Part shown: positions 1-7,002 of the stretch, piece by piece | Layout: every line of letters begins with the position of its first letter | How positions within the stretch are numbered: the stretch's first letter is position 1 | Source of the DNA: Hyphomicrobiales bacterium | GTDB taxonomy: Bacteria; Pseudomonadota; Alphaproteobacteria; Rhizobiales; Hyphomicrobiaceae | Length of the DNA: 35,053 nt | Direction of reading: 5' to 3' | Assembly (NCBI GenBank): GCA_003963125.1 | Contig: RXJK01000240.1 | Location: forward strand, 1-35,053 | Translations under genes and position numbers: made by a program | Notes under the pieces: model-generated | The model's database searches: none | The model's input: the letters and a program-made list of their open reading frames with translations, nothing else | Told to the model about the DNA's origin: nothing

Positions 1-68
1 CAGAGGGATTCGAACCCCCGGCCCCCTGCTCCCAAAGCAGGTGCTCTACCAGGCTGAGCTATGCCCCG
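1..68 (-). tRNA. tRNA-Pro(UGG), 3' end cut by window edge
   Basis: Read on the minus strand from 68, the sequence begins CGGGGCATAGCTCAG, has a D-arm, then an anticodon stem CCTGC/GCAGG closing the loop TTTGGGA. The middle bases give anticodon TGG, which decodes proline CCA/CCN codons. The T-arm with GTTCGAATCC follows and the window then ends, so the last acceptor-stem bases and the CCA end are outside. The initial CGGGGCA is the usual proline acceptor half. Confidence 0.93.
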
Positions 69-181
69 GACCGTGCGTGTCGCAATGGGCCGGCCATAAG
101 GCGGGCCGGCTGCAATGGCCGCTCCTATAGCAGGCCCCGCCCAGCCCTTCCAGTGCCCGCAGGCTGCGCAGCCGCACCCCC

Positions 182-221
182 TGAAAACGAAGAAGCACCC
201 GGAGGGGGCTCCGGATGCTTC
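182..221 (-). terminator. Rho-independent terminator of the LTXXQ gene
   Basis: Arms at 192–203 and 210–221 (GAAGCACCCGGA and TCCGGATGCTTC) pair over 12 positions with one wobble around a 6-base loop. On the minus strand the stem is followed by a T-rich stretch (TCTTCGTTTT). It lies about 130 bases after the stop of the gene at 350–1021 and before the tRNA. Confidence 0.6.
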
Positions 222-349
222 TGCCGCTGCCGAACGGAAAGGCATCACCCGCAAGCGACGCCGCGGCAGGGGCACTTCGGAAGGAGTTCTGAAACCTCGA
301 TAAAGTGAGGGAAGGGTTCGAGGTCCCGCAGACCCGAACCCACATCGCC

Positions 350-1021
350 TTACTTCTTAGCGGGCGGTGCCGGCGGCGCCGGCGGAGCGTCGGCCCCCGG
401 ACCGGCATCTGGCCGCATCATGCCCATCGGACCACCATCACGCATCGCCCAGCGGCGCCAGTGGCCGTGTCCGCGGCCGCCGCCGCCCATCTCACGCATG
501 ACCACTTCGGCCACCGCCTTCTGCTCGTCGCTGAGCGACTCGTAGAACGGCTTGAACGCGGCGTTGAAGGCTTTCAGCCGGTCAGCCCGCTGCGACGCGA
601 ACTGGCTCATGCGGTCGAGGCGCTCCGCCATCGACGGGCGCGGGGGAAGCGCCTGGCCATCGGCGCGCGCTTTCTCCGCCGCCGCCCGCCTCTGCTCCAT
701 CTCCTTGCGAAAGTCTTCGCGCGTCTTCTGCCGCTCGGCGAACGACTGACGCATCTGCTCTTCGACCGGTGTCCACAGCTTCTGCTGCGCATCGGTGAGC
801 TTGAGCGCCGTCTTCGCCATGGCGATGCGACCCTCGTTGAGACGCTCGCGCATCTCGGGCGTCATGTTGCGCGCCGGGCCCCAGCCCATGCCCCAACCCA
901 TACCAGGTCCCATACCAGGTCCCTGCATCGGGCCCGGAGGCCCGCCCTGGGCGAGCGCGAAGCCGACGGGTACGGCAAGCGCCAGCAGCGCAGGAACGAC
1001 GATTGTCTTTCTGATCTTCAT
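350..1021 (-). CDS. Periplasmic LTXXQ-motif (Spy/CpxP-like) protein
   Basis: The product is 223 aa. Residues 1–24 are a Sec signal peptide (KIRK, a hydrophobic core, ending ALA before Q25). A Gly/Met/Pro-rich stretch (26–50) follows, then a charged, helical body. LTDAQ (75–79) and LSDEQ (163–167) are two copies of the LTxxQ signature of the Spy/CpxP family, whose known members are periplasmic chaperones or stress sensors that bind misfolded proteins or metal. The C-terminus is Gly/His- then Ala/Pro-rich and low in complexity. The ATG at 1021 has AAGGGA eight bases upstream. The gene appears monocistronic, with a hairpin terminator downstream. The exact function (envelope chaperone or metal tolerance) cannot be read from sequence. 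Confidence 0.85.
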   Translation of the reverse strand: MKIRKTIVVPALLALAVPVGFALAQGGPPGPMQGPGMGPGMGWGMGWGPARNMTPEMRERLNEGRIAMAKTALKLTDAQQKLWTPVEEQMRQSFAERQKTREDFRKEMEQRRAAAEKARADGQALPPRPSMAERLDRMSQFASQRADRLKAFNAAFKPFYESLSDEQKAVAEVVMREMGGGGRGHGHWRRWAMRDGGPMGMMRPDAGPGADAPPAPPAPPAKK

Positions 1022-1114
1022 TGTTGCGATCCCTTATGACGGAACGTTTGCGTGATCATGAGGACAAACGGCCACCGCAGGCCGCTCCGTCGCGTGGGAT
1101 GATTAAAAGTCGGT

Positions 1115-1156
1115 CAGAATGGCAACGGCCGCTGACCTGGAACAGGCAGCGGCCGT
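1115..1156 (-). terminator. Hairpin after the cyanate operon, probable terminator
   Basis: Outer arms ACGGCCGCTG (1125–1134) and CAGCGGCCGT (1147–1156) pair perfectly. Inside them CCTG and CAGG pair around a GAA loop, so the whole is an almost continuous 14-bp stem with one unpaired A. It lies 36 bases after the cynS stop. The following U-tract on the minus strand is weak, so termination may be only partly intrinsic. Confidence 0.45.
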
Positions 1157-1192
1157 CGAACGAACTCGACCTCTAGAGGACCAGAGCGCGGC

Positions 1193-1678
1193 TCAGGTCG
1201 TCTCCTTGAACCCGTAGTCGGGAATGCCCTGCTCGTTGCCGTAATACTTGTACGGCAGGAACTTGCCCGACATGGTCATCTTCACGCGGTCGCCCTTGGG
1301 ATTGGGCAGGCGCTCGATGTCGATGTCGAAGTCGATCGCCGACATGATGCCGTCGCCGAACTCTTCCTCGATCAGCGCCTTCCACGCCGGGCCGTTCACC
1401 ATCACCATCTCGAAGAAGCGGTAGATGAGCGGGTCCGTCGGCGGCATCGGCATGCCGCGATAGGGCACCTCGTTCAGCATCTTTTCTTCCTCTTCCGTCA
1501 AGCCGAACAGCTTGGCGGCCTTGGCCGCGAGCGGCTTCACGAGCTTCATCTGCCCGAGCAGGGCGCCGACGATCAGCACCGGCGAGATGCCGCCGATCTC
1601 GTCCGTGATCTGCCGCCAGGTGAGGTTCTTCTGGCGCTTGATGTCCAGGATCTTCTCGGTCAGGTCTTCGCGCTTCAT
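1193..1678 (-). CDS. cynS: Cyanate hydratase (cyanase)
   Basis: CynS converts cyanate plus bicarbonate to ammonia and CO2 (through carbamate) and is a cytosolic decamer. The 161-aa product matches the family over its length (E. coli CynS is 156 aa). An N-terminal helical DNA-binding-like fold spans about 1–75 and the catalytic domain spans 80–161. Arg87, Glu90 (YRFFEM) and Ser113 (GDGIMSAIDF) sit exactly nine positions before E. coli Arg96, Glu99 and Ser122, so the triad is intact. A short C-terminal extension (about 15 residues after FLPYKYY) is present. ATG at 1678 is preceded by AGAAGGAGA. It is the last gene of a four-gene operon whose first three genes encode an ABC importer. No carbonic anhydrase (cynT) or CynR regulator is adjacent. 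Confidence 0.95.
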   Translation of the reverse strand: MKREDLTEKILDIKRQKNLTWRQITDEIGGISPVLIVGALLGQMKLVKPLAAKAAKLFGLTEEEEKMLNEVPYRGMPMPPTDPLIYRFFEMVMVNGPAWKALIEEEFGDGIMSAIDFDIDIERLPNPKGDRVKMTMSGKFLPYKYYGNEQGIPDYGFKETT

Positions 1679-1746
1679 GGGTCGCTTTCTCCTTCTTGAA
1701 TTGATGTCGGGTCGAGGCGTTTGCGGCGCCGGGTCAGCAGGCGGCG

Positions 1747-2679
1747 TCACGCCACCGAGGCGCTGCCCGGCTGCATAGGGTGCGCGGGCTTGCCCGCTTC
1801 GCTGGTGACGGCGGCGACGGGGTTGAAGATCGCCATGGGGCGCACGATGGGCGGCATCCGCTCTTTCGGCCGCTGCCCGGGATTGAGCGCCAATTCGCGC
1901 GACCGCGTCACCAGGAATTCGATCAGGTGATTGCGCATCGGGTAGTAGTTCGGGAGCTTGTGCAGGTCCGTGCGCGAGCGCTCCTTCGGAAGCGTATTCT
2001 CCACCACCTCGGCCACCCAGGCCTTGGGGCCATTGGTCATCAGGAAGATCTTGTCGGCGAGCAGCAGCGCCTCGTCGACGTCGTGCGTGATCATGAAGAT
2101 CGTCTGCTTGATCTTCGAACGGATCGACAGCACCTCGTCCTGCAGCGCGCCGCGCGTGAGGGCATCGAGCGCTGAAAAGGGCTCGTCCATCAGCAGGATG
2201 CGCGGTTCTAGCGAAAGCGCACGCGCGATACCGACCCGCTGCTTCATGCCGCCCGAGAGCTGGGCCGGCTTCTTGTCCTCGGACCCGTCGAGGTGCACGA
2301 GCGCCAGGTATTTCATCGCATGATCGCGCACCTGCTGCGTCGACCATTTCGGGTGGCGCGAGGACACGGCGAGTTCGACGTTGGCGAGCGCGGTGAGCCA
2401 GGGCATCAGCGCGTGGCCCTGAAAGATCACGGCCCGGTCGAGGCTCGGCCCGTCGACGTGCTTGCCCGCGGCGACGATGCTGCCCTCCGTCGGGCTGTCG
2501 AGACCGGCGAGCACGTTGAGGATCGTCGACTTGCCGCAGCCCGAGTGGCCGATGACGCAGGCGAACTCGCCCTCCTCGACCCCGAACCACAGGTCCTCGA
2601 ACACGGTGAGCGTGCCCTTGCCGCTCGCGTCCGGAAAGCGCCGCGTCAGCCCTTCGACGCTGATGAATGGCTTTTGCAT
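1747..2679 (-). CDS. ABC transporter ATPase, cyanate/nitrate type (CynD-like)
   Basis: This is the cytoplasmic ATPase of an anion importer of the nitrate/sulfonate/cyanate group. The product is 310 aa. Walker A GHSGCGKST is at 44–52, the Q-loop Gln near 87, signature LSGGMKQR at 141–148, Walker B ILLMDEP at 161–167 and switch His199 (MITHD). The ATPase core ends near residue 250 and is followed by about 55 extra residues (PMRNHLIEFL onward) as in NrtD/CynD proteins. I chose the ATG at 2679, 11 bases after the permease stop; the open frame runs further upstream but only inside the permease gene. cynS follows after 68 bases. Cyanate as substrate is inferred from the operon. Confidence 0.9.
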   Translation of the reverse strand: MQKPFISVEGLTRRFPDASGKGTLTVFEDLWFGVEEGEFACVIGHSGCGKSTILNVLAGLDSPTEGSIVAAGKHVDGPSLDRAVIFQGHALMPWLTALANVELAVSSRHPKWSTQQVRDHAMKYLALVHLDGSEDKKPAQLSGGMKQRVGIARALSLEPRILLMDEPFSALDALTRGALQDEVLSIRSKIKQTIFMITHDVDEALLLADKIFLMTNGPKAWVAEVVENTLPKERSRTDLHKLPNYYPMRNHLIEFLVTRSRELALNPGQRPKERMPPIVRPMAIFNPVAAVTSEAGKPAHPMQPGSASVA

Positions 2680-2690
2680 GGAGCTGGTTC

Positions 2691-3530
2691 TCAATCCGCG
2701 TAGGAGATGAGGCGCTGCAGATAGGCCATGACCTGGTCGAGGAGCATGCCGACGACGCCGATGAACAGGATCGCCGTGATCACGTTCGTGATGGAGAGAT
2801 TGTTCCACTCGTTCCACACGAAGTAGCCGATGCCGGTGCCGCCGACGAGCATCTCGGCCGCCACGATCACGAGCCACGCGATGCCGATCGAGATGCGCAT
2901 GCCCGTGAGGATGGTCGGCGCGGCGGCGGGCAGGATCACGCGGAAGGCCGTGCGTACGGGGTTCATCTCGAGCGTCTTGGCCACGTTGAGCCATTCCTTG
3001 CGCACGCTGGCGACACCGAACGCCGTGTTGATCAGCATCGGCCACACCGAGCAGATGAAGATCACGAAGATCGCGGAAATACTGGAATCCTTGATCGTGT
3101 AGAGCGCGAGCGGCATCCACGCGAGCGGTGAGATCGGCTTCATCACCTGGATGAACGGATCGAGCGCCTGGCTCATCAGCGGCGACATGCCGATCAGGAA
3201 GCCCACGGGCACCGCCACGGCGACGGCAAGGAGATAGCCCGTCATAACGCGCGCGATGGAGTACGCGAGCTGGATGCCGATGCCCTTGTCGTTCGTGCCC
3301 TTGTCGTAGAAGGGATCGCGCAGGTGCTGCCAGATCTTGGCACCGACCTCGCCGGGGCCCGGCATCGCCGATTTGCCCTGGGTCGCCGTGGCGCCCATCA
3401 GCTTGGCGTACTCGGGGTCCATCTTCACGGCCGGTCCGCTCCGCGCCACGGCCAGATGCCAGGCGCCGAGGCCGAGACCGAGCAGCAGCAGCGACACGAG
3501 CGCCGCGCGGACTGTCAATGAGGCGTGCAT
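2691..3530 (-). CDS. ABC transporter permease, cyanate/nitrate type (CynB-like)
   Basis: The product is a 279-aa inner-membrane subunit of the NrtB/SsuC class. A first membrane segment lies at about 7–28. After a polar periplasmic stretch (about 30–85) come five further hydrophobic segments. The EAA loop that docks the ATPase is visible around EWLNVAKTLEMNPVRTAF and continues with RVILPAAAPTILTG. The C-terminus ends LISYAD. ATG at 3530 has GAGGGA upstream and lies 22 bases after the binding-protein stop, which indicates co-transcription. Family members import nitrate, nitrite, cyanate, bicarbonate or sulfonates; the adjacent cyanase favours cyanate. Confidence 0.9.
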   Translation of the reverse strand: MHASLTVRAALVSLLLLGLGLGAWHLAVARSGPAVKMDPEYAKLMGATATQGKSAMPGPGEVGAKIWQHLRDPFYDKGTNDKGIGIQLAYSIARVMTGYLLAVAVAVPVGFLIGMSPLMSQALDPFIQVMKPISPLAWMPLALYTIKDSSISAIFVIFICSVWPMLINTAFGVASVRKEWLNVAKTLEMNPVRTAFRVILPAAAPTILTGMRISIGIAWLVIVAAEMLVGGTGIGYFVWNEWNNLSITNVITAILFIGVVGMLLDQVMAYLQRLISYAD

Positions 3531-3552
3531 TGCGGACGCGTTCCCTCTGCCA

Positions 3553-4911
3553 TCAGGTGCGCTTGATGGCGAAGCTCTTGATGTAGTCTTCGGGCTGGGC
3601 GGGATCGAAGGTCTTGCCCATCACGACGAACGTCTTCGACGTGGCCGGCGGTGGCGTGAAGCCCGCTTCCTTCATCAGCTTCGTCGCGTCGGTGGCAAGG
3701 AACACCTGCTTGCCGCTCCCCGCGTAGTCCACCTCGCCCTTGATCTGGCCCCAGCGCTTCATCTGCGTGAGCATCCAGACCGCGAAGCTTTCCCACGGGA
3801 AGGGATCGAACGTGACGCGGTTCGGGTCTTTCTTGATCTCGCCGAGACCATCCGCGTAGGTGCCGGTCAGCACCTGTTCCAGCACGGTGACGGGCGCGTT
3901 GAGGTAGGTCGCGGGCGCAATCGCCTCGGCAATCTGCTTGCGGTTCTCCGCCTTCGACGCATAGGCCGTCGCCTCGATGATCGCCCGCAGAAGCGCGCCG
4001 TAGGAATTCGGCGCCTCCGCGATGAAGGCCTTGCTCGCCGCGAAGGCGCAGCAGGGATGCCCGTCCCAGATCTCCTTCGACAGGATGTGGTTGAAGCCGA
4101 CGCCGTCGAAGATCGCGCGCTGGCACACGTTGTCCGGCGCCAGGAAGCCGTCGATGTTGTCGGCGCGCAGGTTGGCGACCATTTCCGGCGGCGGCACCGA
4201 GCGCAGCTGCACGTCCGTATCGGGATCGAGCCCGTGCTCGGCGAGGTAGTAGCGCAACAGGTAATTGTGCATCGAGTAGTCGAAGGGCACTGCGAACTTG
4301 AAGCCCTTCCACTGCTTGGGATCGCGCTTGTCCTTGTGCTTGATCGAGAGCGTGATCGCTTGCCCGTTGATGTTCTCGATGGCCGGGACGGCGAACGGCA
4401 CGGCCGTCGACCCGAGCCCCATCGAGATCGCGATCGGCATCGGCGACAGCATGTGCGCCGCGTCGTATTCCTTGTTGAGGGTCTTGTCGCGGATCACGGC
4501 CCAGCCGGCCGTCTTCACCACTTCGACGTTGAGGCCCTGCTTGGCGTAGAAGCCCATCGGATGCGCCATGATGATGGGCGTGGCGCACGTGATGGGGATG
4601 AAGCCGACCTTCAGATCCTTCTTTTCCGGCGCCCCCTGGGCCTGAGCCAGGGCTTCGGTCGCCATGCCGAGCGGGAAGAATTGCGCGATTGCCGCCAGCG
4701 CCGTCGACGCACCGACCGACGCCAGGAAAGCACGCCGCTGCGCGTCCTGCGGGAACATGGCGCGCACGATCGCCGACTGCACTACGCGCTCGTAGCGCTT
4801 GTCGGTGCTGTCGACGACGGCGGCATCGTGGGCAGCTTGGCTTTCGTGTTCGCCGCAGCTGCACGAGTGGGCAAGCGTGTTGGCAGGATCGAACGGATCT
4901 TTGAAGCTCAT
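3553..4911 (-). CDS. Tat-exported ABC substrate-binding protein, cyanate/nitrate type (CynA-like)
   Basis: This is the periplasmic binding protein of the NrtA/CmpA/CynA family, 452 aa. Residues 1–57 form an unusual polar N-terminal extension with a Cys/His cluster (SCSCGEHES at 16–24). A twin-arginine motif at 59–60 (QRRAFLASVGAS) then begins the signal peptide, with a cleavage site near ALA at 87–89. The mature domain starts DLKVGFIP and shows the family's IIMAHPMGFYAKQGL and SIKHKDKRDP regions. The ATG at 4911 is preferred over an in-frame ATG at 5007, because the latter overlaps the sigma-54 promoter at 4991–5006. It is the first gene of the operon binding protein–permease–ATPase–cynS, the same order as cyanobacterial cynABDS. 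Substrate is inferred from context. Confidence 0.9.
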   Translation of the reverse strand: MSFKDPFDPANTLAHSCSCGEHESQAAHDAAVVDSTDKRYERVVQSAIVRAMFPQDAQRRAFLASVGASTALAAIAQFFPLGMATEALAQAQGAPEKKDLKVGFIPITCATPIIMAHPMGFYAKQGLNVEVVKTAGWAVIRDKTLNKEYDAAHMLSPMPIAISMGLGSTAVPFAVPAIENINGQAITLSIKHKDKRDPKQWKGFKFAVPFDYSMHNYLLRYYLAEHGLDPDTDVQLRSVPPPEMVANLRADNIDGFLAPDNVCQRAIFDGVGFNHILSKEIWDGHPCCAFAASKAFIAEAPNSYGALLRAIIEATAYASKAENRKQIAEAIAPATYLNAPVTVLEQVLTGTYADGLGEIKKDPNRVTFDPFPWESFAVWMLTQMKRWGQIKGEVDYAGSGKQVFLATDATKLMKEAGFTPPPATSKTFVVMGKTFDPAQPEDYIKSFAIKRT

Positions 4912-4990
4912 GACGGTGCCTTTGTGGATGCCCCTAGTGTCGCGCCGTGCGGCCTTGTCTCGGCCCGCATCGCCGCGGCGGAGCCTTAAA

Positions 4991-5006
4991 AGCAACGCCT
5001 GTGCCA
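4991..5006 (-). promoter_or_regulatory. Sigma-54 (RpoN) promoter of the cyanate operon
   Basis: On the minus strand the bases are TGGCACAGGCGTTGCT. This fits the RpoN consensus TGGCAC-N5-TTGC(A/T) without mismatch, with the required spacing between the GG (-24) and GC (-12) elements. Transcription would start near 4980, giving a leader of about 69 bases before the ATG at 4911. RpoN promoters need an enhancer-binding activator; a matching NtrC-type site lies upstream. Confidence 0.85.
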
Positions 5007-5099
5007 AAGACCTTCCTGAAGTATATTCAGGTCGTTAACGGCAGTCGTCGGACGGAGTTGTCTGCAGACCGAAACGCCCTCGGTCAAATCGCGCGCAGT

Positions 5100-5116
5100 T
5101 GCACGTCCATTGTGCA
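5100..5116 (-). promoter_or_regulatory. NtrC-type enhancer site for the cyanate operon
   Basis: TGCACGTCCATTGTGCA is a dyad with TGCAC/GTGCA arms separated by seven bases, the geometry of NtrC sites (TGCAC-N7-GTGCA, as at E. coli glnA). Its centre is about 128 bases upstream of the predicted start of the sigma-54 promoter, a usual enhancer distance. I found only one such site here. Nitrogen-limitation control of cyanate uptake and breakdown is the inference. Confidence 0.7.
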
Positions 5117-5271
5117 GTCGCATCGAGCGCGCAGCGAACACGGGGCCCACGGCTGCGGTAAAGTTGGTCAGATTGGATTGCCTTGCGGCATCGTCAGTGC
5201 GCACGCACGCCTGGACCCTTGAATTCGGCGCCGATGAGCGCGATCATGACAGAACAACGACGGAGGCGCCC

Positions 5272-5664
5272 TTGAGCGAAACCGAGCCGATATCCTTCAG
5301 CGCGTTGCGGCGCGCATCCGGAAGCCAAGGTCCCGCTCAGCCCAATCCGCCCCCATCTGCTCATGCGCCGGTCTTCTTCACCCGGCGCGAACTCAACCAG
5401 ATCCTGAATGTCTACGGCCACAAGGTCGCCGCTGGCGAATGGCGCGACTACGCCATCGACTTCGGGAGGGAGAAGGCCACGTTCTCGGTCTTCCGGCACA
5501 CCAGCGAGGTGCCGCTCTATCGCATCGAGAAGAACCCGAAGCTCGCCCGCAAGCAGGGGGCGTTCTCGGTAATCACGGCCACGGGCCTGATCCTGCGCCG
5601 CGGGCACGACCTCGTCCGCGTGCTCGAGGTGCTGCAGAAGCGGGTGCGCCTCGCCGCGGTTTGA
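5272..5664 (+). CDS. DUF2794 domain protein
   Basis: The product is 130 aa and belongs to an alphaproteobacterial family of unknown function. After a low-complexity start (about 35 residues rich in Ser, Pro and Ala) the conserved part begins with FFTRRELNQIL and runs through GEWRDYAIDF, SVFRHTSEVPLYRIEKNP and KQGAFSVITATGLILRRG to the end. The TTG at 5272 is chosen because GGAGG (5262–5266) lies five bases upstream and no ATG or GTG with a better site is in frame. The open frame extends back to 5110, but only through the regulatory region. A 13-codon reading frame (5234–5275) ends on the bases of this start codon (TTGA). Confidence 0.82.
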   Translation: MSETEPISFSALRRASGSQGPAQPNPPPSAHAPVFFTRRELNQILNVYGHKVAAGEWRDYAIDFGREKATFSVFRHTSEVPLYRIEKNPKLARKQGAFSVITATGLILRRGHDLVRVLEVLQKRVRLAAV

Positions 5665-5744
5665 ACGGTGACGCCGCAAGGCATGCCGTAGCGCCGCCAC
5701 AAAGCTGGGTCCATCTCCGCCCTCTTGAGAGGACGGATAACCCT

Positions 5745-6677
5745 TTGCTCACGCGACGCAAATTCTTCATCGGCCTCGGCGCCGTGGTGGCCTCTGGCCT
5801 GTCCTCGATCAGCTACGCGTTCGGCATCGAGCCGTTTCGCATGCGCGTCAAGCGCCATGCCGTGACGCCTGCCGGCTGGAAGGACGGACCGCGCCTGCGC
5901 GTCGCCCTCATCGCCGATCTCCACGCCTGCGAGCCCTGGATGAACCTCGAGCGCGTCGCCTACGTCGTCGAGACGGCGAACGCGCTGAAGCCTGACATCA
6001 CGCTGCTGCTTGGCGACTACGAGGCCCGTCACAAGTATGTGCGCGCGCTCGTGCCCGCCAAGAGCTGGGCGGCGGCACTCGCGAGGCTCGAGGCGCCGCT
6101 CGGCGTGCATGCCATCCTCGGCAATCACGACTGGTGGGACGACCGGCAGGCGCAGGTCCGCGGCAAGGGGCCGGTGTTCGGCCGCCGCGCGCTGGAGGCG
6201 GCCGGCATACCCGTCTACGAAAACGACGTCGTGCGGTTGCAAAAGGACGGCCGCCCGTTTTGGCTGGCAGGCCTTGCCGATCAGATCGCCCTGGCGCCGA
6301 AGGGCGTCCGCGATCGCCGCCGTTTCATCGGCCTCGACGACCTCGCCGGTACGCTGGCCAAAGTCACCGATGACGCGCCGGTGCTGCTCATGGCGCACGA
6401 GCCCGACATCTTCCCGCGTGTCCCCGCGCGCGTGGCGTTGACCGTCAGCGGCCATACGCACGGCGGCCAACTGCGCATGCTGGGCTACTCCCCCGTCGTA
6501 CCTTCACGCTACGGCAACCGCTACGCCTACGGCCACATCGCCGAGCAGCGCGAAGGCGACGCAGCCGCGCGGCACCTCGTCGTCTCCGGCGGCCTCGGCT
6601 GCTCCATCATCCCGATGCGCCTCGGCGTACCCCCCGAAATCGTGCTCCTGGACTTGGCCCCTACCCCCACCAGCTGA
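5745..6677 (+). CDS. Tat-exported metallophosphoesterase (YkuE/YaeI-like)
   Basis: The product is a 310-aa calcineurin-like phosphoesterase. It opens with a twin-arginine signal (TRRKFFIGLGAVVASG), so it should act in the periplasm. Metal ligands of the family are visible in order: Asp58/His60 (IADLH), Asp91 (LLLGDYE), Asn127/His128 (GNHDWW), a later His (MAHEPD) and the closing GHTHGGQ. Homologues act on UDP-diacylglucosamine-type lipids (YaeI/LpxG-like) or other phosphoesters, and the substrate here is not readable. The TTG at 5745 places the RR motif at residues 4–5. GAGAGGA is the best upstream site, at a long spacing. A 9-bp hairpin with CTCG loop (6702–6723) follows the stop but lacks a U-tract. 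Confidence 0.87.
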   Translation: MLTRRKFFIGLGAVVASGLSSISYAFGIEPFRMRVKRHAVTPAGWKDGPRLRVALIADLHACEPWMNLERVAYVVETANALKPDITLLLGDYEARHKYVRALVPAKSWAAALARLEAPLGVHAILGNHDWWDDRQAQVRGKGPVFGRRALEAAGIPVYENDVVRLQKDGRPFWLAGLADQIALAPKGVRDRRRFIGLDDLAGTLAKVTDDAPVLLMAHEPDIFPRVPARVALTVSGHTHGGQLRMLGYSPVVPSRYGNRYAYGHIAEQREGDAAARHLVVSGGLGCSIIPMRLGVPPEIVLLDLAPTPTS

Positions 6678-7002
6678 CGGCGCGGCAATCTCCCACCTGT
6701 CGCCCTCGGGCTCGCCCGAGGGCCCAACGTGCCATGCGTACTCGGCCCGAAATCCTCGACGGTCGGAAACGCTCTAGCGGTTCGGCCGCATTCTCCGGAC
6801 CGTCGCGATCAACGGCGGGCTTGCGTGGATGCCCGCCTTCGCGGGCATGACGGATGGAGATGTGTACGCGCGTAGCCCATTCTCGACGTCACCCCCGCGA
6901 AGGCGGGGGTCCACGCCAGTTCGAGATCACGACGTGCGCAACGAGCTCGCTCCCCTTTTTTCTGGCGGATCCGGACAGCGAAACATGCCGAGCATGACAG
7001 CC
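6678..7002. other. Intergenic region with an inverted pair of dispersed-type repeats
   Basis: No gene is supported in these 325 bases. They contain the 6702–6723 hairpin (GCCCTCGGG-CTCG-CCCGAGGGC) and the two covarying repeat units at 6824–6852 and 6887–6915. The open frames crossing it are repeat-derived. Confidence 0.6.
6824..6915. repeat. REP/BIME-like inverted repeat pair
   Basis: Unit 1 (6824–6852) and unit 2 (6887–6915) are 29 bases each, in opposite orientation, 34 bases apart. Both have the form CGTGGA-arm-TTCG-arm-TGACG. The arms differ between copies (ATGCCCGC/GCGGGCAT in one, ACCCCCGC/GCGGGGGT in the other) but each remains self-complementary, so the hairpin is conserved by compensatory changes. 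This is typical of chromosomal repetitive extragenic palindromes. Confidence 0.8.

Larger units (their letters stand above)
4912..5271. other. Divergent regulatory region between the cyanate operon and the DUF2794 gene
   Basis: This 360-base gap has no supported gene on either strand. Besides the sigma-54 promoter and NtrC-type site it holds a perfect 6-bp dyad CCTGAA-N5-TTCAGG (5015–5031) just upstream of the -24 element, and a 10-base palindrome GTCTGCAGAC (5060–5069). The promoter of the rightward gene was not recognised. Confidence 0.6.

Noticed and set aside
3337-4989. A 550-codon plus-strand open frame across the cyanate transport genes
   Set aside because: It is the complement of the binding-protein gene and shows no recognisable motif.
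4912-5007. ATG 5007 as the start of the cyanate-binding protein
   Set aside because: This start would place the coding region over the sigma-54 promoter at 4991–5006. ATG 4911 has a better context.
6824-6915. CRISPR array
   Set aside because: Only two units exist, in opposite orientation, with no regular spacers and no cas genes.
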